Assembly: GCA_938036545.1 (NCBI GenBank)
Contig: CALHQJ010000021.1
Location: 1 to 34,792, forward strand
From: an uncultured Clostridium sp.
GTDB lineage: Bacteria; Bacillota; Clostridia; Lachnospirales; Lachnospiraceae
Length of the DNA: 34,792 bases
Direction: 5' to 3'
Shown here: positions 30,761-34,792 of the stretch, piece by piece
Layout of the letters: each line of letters opens with the position of its first letter
Position numbering within the stretch: position 1 is the stretch's first letter
Notes under the pieces: model-generated
What the model saw: the letters and a program-made list of their open reading frames with translations, nothing else
Databases searched by the model: none
Told to the model about the DNA's origin: nothing
Program-made: the position numbers and the translations under genes

Positions 30761-32083
30761 ATGGAAAATCAAAATCAATTTTTAAAGGAAAAGCCTTCCA
30801 GACTGTTTTTGTCTTATCTGATTCCTTCGATTAGCGCTACGCTAGTAACCTCTATTTACATCCTGGCTGACACTATGATGATTGGAAAGGGTGTGGGAGC
30901 AGCGGGGATTGCTGCCCTAAACCTGCTGCTGCCAATATTTTCGGTGTACATAGGAACAGGAATTTTGTTCGGAGTAGGCGGAAGCGTTCTGTTTTCCGTG
31001 TCAAAGGGCAGGGGAGAGGAGGAAAAGGCCAGGGAATATTTTACTGCGTCAGTAATTCTGGCGGTTTTAGCAAGCCTTTTGTACATGTGGATCTTTACGG
31101 CGTTTTTCGATCCTATTACCCTGTTTTTAGGAAGAAATAAGGGAACAGAACAATATGTCAAAGAGTACGGAATGTATTTAAAACTGACCCCTGCAATTTT
31201 CTTATTTTCTTCTTTCCTGCAAGCATTTGTCCGCAATGACGGTGCTCCCAAAGTATCTATGGCGGCAGTTATTACGGGAGGGGTAGTCAACGTATTTTTA
31301 GATTATTTCTTTATCTTTCCGTTGAATATGGGAATCGGCGGAGCGGCCTTTGCTACGGTGCTGGGATATGGACTTACCACCTGTATATTATGCACCCATT
31401 TCTTTTCAAGGAAAAATACCTTGAAGCTGATACGGACAGAAGGTCTGGTACGTAAGTGCTTTGACGTGGTGCGCCACGGTTTTTCAAGCTTCCTGTTGGA
31501 GGAATCCAACGGAATCATTATGCTGCTTTTTAACCGCCAGCTCCTTTCTTACGTAGGAGATTTGGGAGTTGTGGTTTATGGAATTGTTTCCAACAGCGCC
31601 CTGGTGGTAACGTCTATTAACAACGGTATTTCTCAGGCAGCCCAGCCGATTCTGGCTGTAAACTATGGGGCAGGAGAGAAAAAGAGAGTGGCGCTGGCTA
31701 TGAAATACGGAGTTATAACCGCAGTCCTGTTTGGCGTCGGCTTTACTCTGACAGGACTTTTCTTTCCAGAGCAGATTACCAGCATGTTTGTAAACCCGAC
31801 TCCTGAAATTATGGAGATGTCCACAAAGGCAGTTCGGATTTATTTCCTGTCCTTCCTTCCGCTGGGATTGAATATGCTGTGTTCTACCTACCTGCAATGT
31901 GTGATGAAGCCAGGAAATGCCATGGCAGTCTGCCTGTTGCGGGGATTTATCTTAAGCAGCATTCTGGTGGTGGTTCTCCCTGTGATATGGGGAGTAGACG
32001 GAATTTGGGCAGTGATGGCAGTAACCGAGACAGTTACCCTTTTTGCGGCGGTTTTCTTCTGGAGGAAGGCTGCCAGAGGATAA
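30761..32083 (+). CDS. MATE family efflux transporter 1
   Basis: Protein of 440 aa with about 12 membrane helices in two MatE halves. Typical segments are ADTMMIGKGVGAAGIAALNLLLPI in helix 1-2 and GAPKVSMAAVITGGVVNVFLDYFF near residue 165. SNSALVVTSINNGISQAAQPILAVNYGAG follows in the second half. It probably exports cationic compounds against Na+ or H+; the substrate is unknown. Nearest to MepA-like MATE proteins by pattern. No ribosome binding site is visible before the ATG, and the glyS terminator ends 18 bp upstream. Confidence 0.9.
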   Translation: MENQNQFLKEKPSRLFLSYLIPSISATLVTSIYILADTMMIGKGVGAAGIAALNLLLPIFSVYIGTGILFGVGGSVLFSVSKGRGEEEKAREYFTASVILAVLASLLYMWIFTAFFDPITLFLGRNKGTEQYVKEYGMYLKLTPAIFLFSSFLQAFVRNDGAPKVSMAAVITGGVVNVFLDYFFIFPLNMGIGGAAFATVLGYGLTTCILCTHFFSRKNTLKLIRTEGLVRKCFDVVRHGFSSFLLEESNGIIMLLFNRQLLSYVGDLGVVVYGIVSNSALVVTSINNGISQAAQPILAVNYGAGEKKRVALAMKYGVITAVLFGVGFTLTGLFFPEQITSMFVNPTPEIMEMSTKAVRIYFLSFLPLGLNMLCSTYLQCVMKPGNAMAVCLLRGFILSSILVVVLPVIWGVDGIWAVMAVTETVTLFAAVFFWRKAARG

Positions 32084-32117
32084 GAAGAGTTACATACAGA
32101 AATTGGGAGAGAATGGG

Positions 32118-33482
32118 ATGAAGAAGACTTCTAACAAATCATACGAAATAGATATGTGCAGCGGCCCAATACTGGGAAAGGTTCTGGTTTTTGCCCTGCC
32201 GCTGATGCTTTCCGGAGTTTTACAGCTTTTATTTAATGCGGCGGATATTATTGTGGTAGGACGATTTGCCGGCAGCCAGTCCCTGGCTGCTGTTGGATCA
32301 ACCGGTGCGCTGATTAATCTTTTAATTAACGTATTTATCGGATTGTCAGTAGGCGTCAACGTATTAGTCGCCAAATATTACGGAGCAAAGGACGATGAGG
32401 AAGTCAGCGTGACCATCCATACCGCCATTGCCACCAGCCTGGTCAGTGGATTTGGCCTGATTGTAGTTGGAATTGGGGCATGCCGCCCCCTGCTGGTGAT
32501 GATGGGGACTCCGGAAGACGTAATCGAGAAAGCCGTTATCTATATGCGAATTTATTTTGCCGGTATGCCGGTGGTTATGCTGTACAACTTTGGCAGCGCC
32601 ATTTTACGTGCCATTGGAGATACCAAGAGGCCCCTTTACTATCTGATGGCAGCCGGAGTGGTTAATGTGGTTTTGAATTTGTTTTTTGTAATTTCTTTAA
32701 ATATGGATGTGGCCGGAGTGGCGCTGGCTACCGTACTGTCCCAGTGCATTTCGGCAGGACTGATTCTCCGCTGTCTGGCAAAAAGCGAGGGAAGCCTGAA
32801 GTTTCATCCAAAAAAGCTGAGGATTAACCTGAAAAAACTGGGACAGATTACCAGGATCGGTCTTCCGGCCGGAATGCAGGGAGCCATATTCTCTCTTTCC
32901 AACGTGCTGATTCAGTCCTCTGTCAACTCCTTTGGCTCTACAGTTATGGCCGGCAATACGGCAGCGTCCAATATCGAGGGATTTGTCTATACGGCCATGA
33001 ACGCAGTCTATCAGTCTAATTTAAGCTTTACCAGCCAGAACGTAGGCGGAAAGAAGTTCAGCCGGTTAAACAAAATTCTGTTTGTCTGCCTGGGTGTGGT
33101 AACGGCTACGGGAATGCTTTTGGGATTTGGAGCCATTGGAGGAGCCAGAACCCTGTTAGGTATTTATTCTTCAGATCCGGCGGTGATTGATTACGGCATG
33201 AAAAGGCTTCTTATTATCTGCAGCCTGTACTTTATCTGCGGATGGATGGATACGGCGGTAGGTTCTTTAAGAGGAATGGGATATTCCATGCTTCCTATGA
33301 TAGTTTCCCTGACCGGAGCCTGTCTGTTTCGGGTAGTCTGGATTTTTACCATATTTGCCAGATTTCATTCTCTGACAGTACTGTATATTTCCTATCCTAT
33401 TTCCTGGCTGATTACTACGGCAGCCCATTTATTATGTTATATGAAGCTGCGGAAAAAATTCCCGAAGGAAGATGTAGACTAA
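32118..33482 (+). CDS. MATE family efflux transporter 2
   Basis: Protein of 454 aa with about 12 helices. Seen: CSGPILGKVLVFALPLMLSG, ADIIVVGRFAGSQSLAAVGSTG, FGSAILRAIGDTKRPLYYLM and, in the second half, GLPAGMQGAIFSLSNVLIQSSVNSFG. The pattern is that of MATE proteins common in clostridia. ATG 32118 is chosen for GGAGA 7 nt upstream; a longer in-frame reading overlaps the preceding gene. It starts 34 bp after MATE 1, so the two are likely cotranscribed. Substrate unknown. Confidence 0.93.
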   Translation: MKKTSNKSYEIDMCSGPILGKVLVFALPLMLSGVLQLLFNAADIIVVGRFAGSQSLAAVGSTGALINLLINVFIGLSVGVNVLVAKYYGAKDDEEVSVTIHTAIATSLVSGFGLIVVGIGACRPLLVMMGTPEDVIEKAVIYMRIYFAGMPVVMLYNFGSAILRAIGDTKRPLYYLMAAGVVNVVLNLFFVISLNMDVAGVALATVLSQCISAGLILRCLAKSEGSLKFHPKKLRINLKKLGQITRIGLPAGMQGAIFSLSNVLIQSSVNSFGSTVMAGNTAASNIEGFVYTAMNAVYQSNLSFTSQNVGGKKFSRLNKILFVCLGVVTATGMLLGFGAIGGARTLLGIYSSDPAVIDYGMKRLLIICSLYFICGWMDTAVGSLRGMGYSMLPMIVSLTGACLFRVVWIFTIFARFHSLTVLYISYPISWLITTAAHLLCYMKLRKKFPKEDVD

Positions 33483-33514
33483 AATCCGGATAAAGGAGGT
33501 TTCAGGTAACAGTA

Positions 33515-34792
33515 ATGAAATCGGATATGACAGAGGGAAGCATTGAAGGGCATCTGGCCCGTTTTGCTGTCCCCCTGATTTTAGGAAATCTGTTTCAATT
33601 AACGTATAATGCGGCGGACTCTATTATTGTAGGCCGCTTTGTAGGAAATGAAGCCCAGGCGGCTGTGGGAATTGCCAATCCCCTGATGAATGTCCTGACT
33701 TTTTTCATTGTAGGCGTCTGCAATGGAATCGGAGTCATTATCAGCGAGTACTTTGGGGGAAAAGACGACCGGCGCCTGCGGTTGGAAATGGGAACGTCCA
33801 CCCTGTTTGGAGGAATGATTTTTGGCGCTCTTTCCTTTCTTTTATGGGCGGGAGCCGTCCTGGTTCTCCGGCTCATCCGGACTCCGGAGGAAATCCTGGG
33901 GCTGACAGGCAGTTACCTGAGGATCATTGCGCCAGGCCTGGTATTTATTTATCTCTACAACCTTTATGCTACAGCGCTAAGGAGTATGGGAGATGCAAAA
34001 ACGCCGTTGTACTTTTTGATATTTTCTTCTGTGCTGAATATTGTTCTGGATTTGCTTCTGGTGGTCTGGTGTCAGTTTGGAATTTACGGCGCAGCGGCAG
34101 GAACCCTGATTTCTCAGATCAGCGCCTCCGTTCTATGCGTGTTCTATGCCAGAAGAAAGGCGGAGGTTTTAAGGCTTTCCCGAAAGGAAATCCGGATAGA
34201 AAAGGAAATTCTGGGAAGAACCATCCGGTACAGCTGGGCCACTGGTATGCAGAAAATTACCTTAAATGTAGGAAAACTGCTGATTCAAAGCTTTGTCAAT
34301 CCTTTGGGAGTAGACGTAATCGCTGCTTTTAATGCCGTAAACCGGATTGAGGACTTTGTCCTACAGCCGGAGCAAAGCATCGGAGCGGCTATTACCACCT
34401 TTGCAGCGCAGAACCGGGGAGCCGGAAAGGGAGAGCGGGTTTATCGGTCTTTCCGTTCCGGCATGAGGATGGAAATCCTGTATGGGATTGCAATCGGGAT
34501 TATTATTTATGCCGGAGCGGAACCGGCCATGAGGCTGTTTGCACCTGAGCCGGATAATATTATGATTCCCCTGGGAGTCAGCTACCTTCACATCATGTCC
34601 CTTATCTATGTACTGCCAGGAGTTACCAACGGACTTCAGGGATATGTCAGAGGATGGGGAGCCATGAATCTGTGTCTGGTGAGTACCTTTCTTCAGATTG
34701 GAAGCAGGGTCGCGTTTGCCGCTTTTCTGATTCCAAGATTCGGAATGCCTGGTATTGCCTATTGTTGTCTGATGGGATGGAAGTTCTATGCC
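33515..34792 (+). CDS. MATE family efflux transporter 3, 3' end outside window
   Basis: The frame runs open from the ATG at 33515 to the last base (426 codons) without a stop, so the gene continues beyond the window. It begins MKSDMTEGSIEGHLARFAVP and has ADSIIVGRFVGNEAQAAVGI, ALRSMGDAKTPLYFL and TGMQKITLNVGKLLIQSFVNPLG. This is the same layout as MATE 2, to which it is more similar than to MATE 1. AGGAGG lies 15 nt upstream, farther than usual. It is the third exporter in a row, probably one operon with the other two. Confidence 0.9.
   Translation, partial: MKSDMTEGSIEGHLARFAVPLILGNLFQLTYNAADSIIVGRFVGNEAQAAVGIANPLMNVLTFFIVGVCNGIGVIISEYFGGKDDRRLRLEMGTSTLFGGMIFGALSFLLWAGAVLVLRLIRTPEEILGLTGSYLRIIAPGLVFIYLYNLYATALRSMGDAKTPLYFLIFSSVLNIVLDLLLVVWCQFGIYGAAAGTLISQISASVLCVFYARRKAEVLRLSRKEIRIEKEILGRTIRYSWATGMQKITLNVGKLLIQSFVNPLGVDVIAAFNAVNRIEDFVLQPEQSIGAAITTFAAQNRGAGKGERVYRSFRSGMRMEILYGIAIGIIIYAGAEPAMRLFAPEPDNIMIPLGVSYLHIMSLIYVLPGVTNGLQGYVRGWGAMNLCLVSTFLQIGSRVAFAAFLIPRFGMPGIAYCCLMGWKFYA

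Noticed and set aside
1..34792. CRISPR array, prophage, transposase or toxin-antitoxin locus
   Set aside because: No regularly spaced repeats, phage structural genes, transposase or integrase motifs were found. The ribbon-helix-helix gene at 11254 has no toxin partner beside it.

Overview
This window looks like two unrelated bacterial genomes joined at about position 11,690. Positions 1 to about 11,690 read as an alphaproteobacterium. The evidence is a permuted two-piece tmRNA with a 13-codon tag, the alpha-type ClpXP adaptor SspB directly after it, and GCC/GGC/CGC-rich codon choice. From about 11,690 to 34,792 the sequence reads as a clostridial Firmicute, most like Lachnospiraceae. The evidence is the ireB-ruvX-DUF1292 trio, RNase J, a rhodanese-less ThiI beside a NifS-type desulfurase, a TrmR/U32 pair, a dimeric GlyRS, frequent AGA/AGG/GGA codons and strong AGGAGG-type ribosome binding sites. 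Genus-level identity is inference.

Layout, left part: two copies of a 55-bp palindrome-bearing repeat and tRNA-Pro(TGG); map-radC on the minus strand; divergent tspO; alaS with a polyprenol/diacylglycerol-kinase-like membrane enzyme; an isolated unknown gene (6296) bracketed by hairpins; a gene-poor stretch of about 700 bp that may hold a small RNA; a minus-strand operon folA-thyA-mazG-like-membrane protein; then tmRNA, sspB and a ribbon-helix-helix gene. A signal-peptide gene with a good promoter is cut at the junction.

Layout, right part: a 5'-truncated prmA begins exactly at the junction, followed by rsmE, a cysteine desulfurase and thiI. A short minus-strand HPr-like gene and a 150-bp cloverleaf-shaped inverted-repeat element come next. 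Then mtaB, ireB, a structured intergenic RNA candidate, ruvX, DUF1292, RNase J, an MltG-like membrane protein, trmR and a U32 tRNA hydroxylase follow. The window ends with a YdcF-like protein, a giant M16C peptidase, era, recO, a lipoprotein, glyS and three consecutive MATE exporters, the last running off the end.

Functional links: folA, thyA and the MazG-like enzyme form a thymidylate and nucleotide-quality operon. tmRNA makes the degradation tag that SspB hands to ClpXP. Desulfurase and ThiI make 4-thiouridine, and the U32 protein and TrmR make 5-methoxyuridine. PrmA, RsmE, MtaB and Era modify or assemble the translation machinery. I found no CRISPR array, phage, transposase gene or recognisable defence system. 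The most unusual items are the junction itself, the cloverleaf repeat, the ireB-ruvX intergenic RNA candidate and an HPr relative without its phosphorylation histidine.
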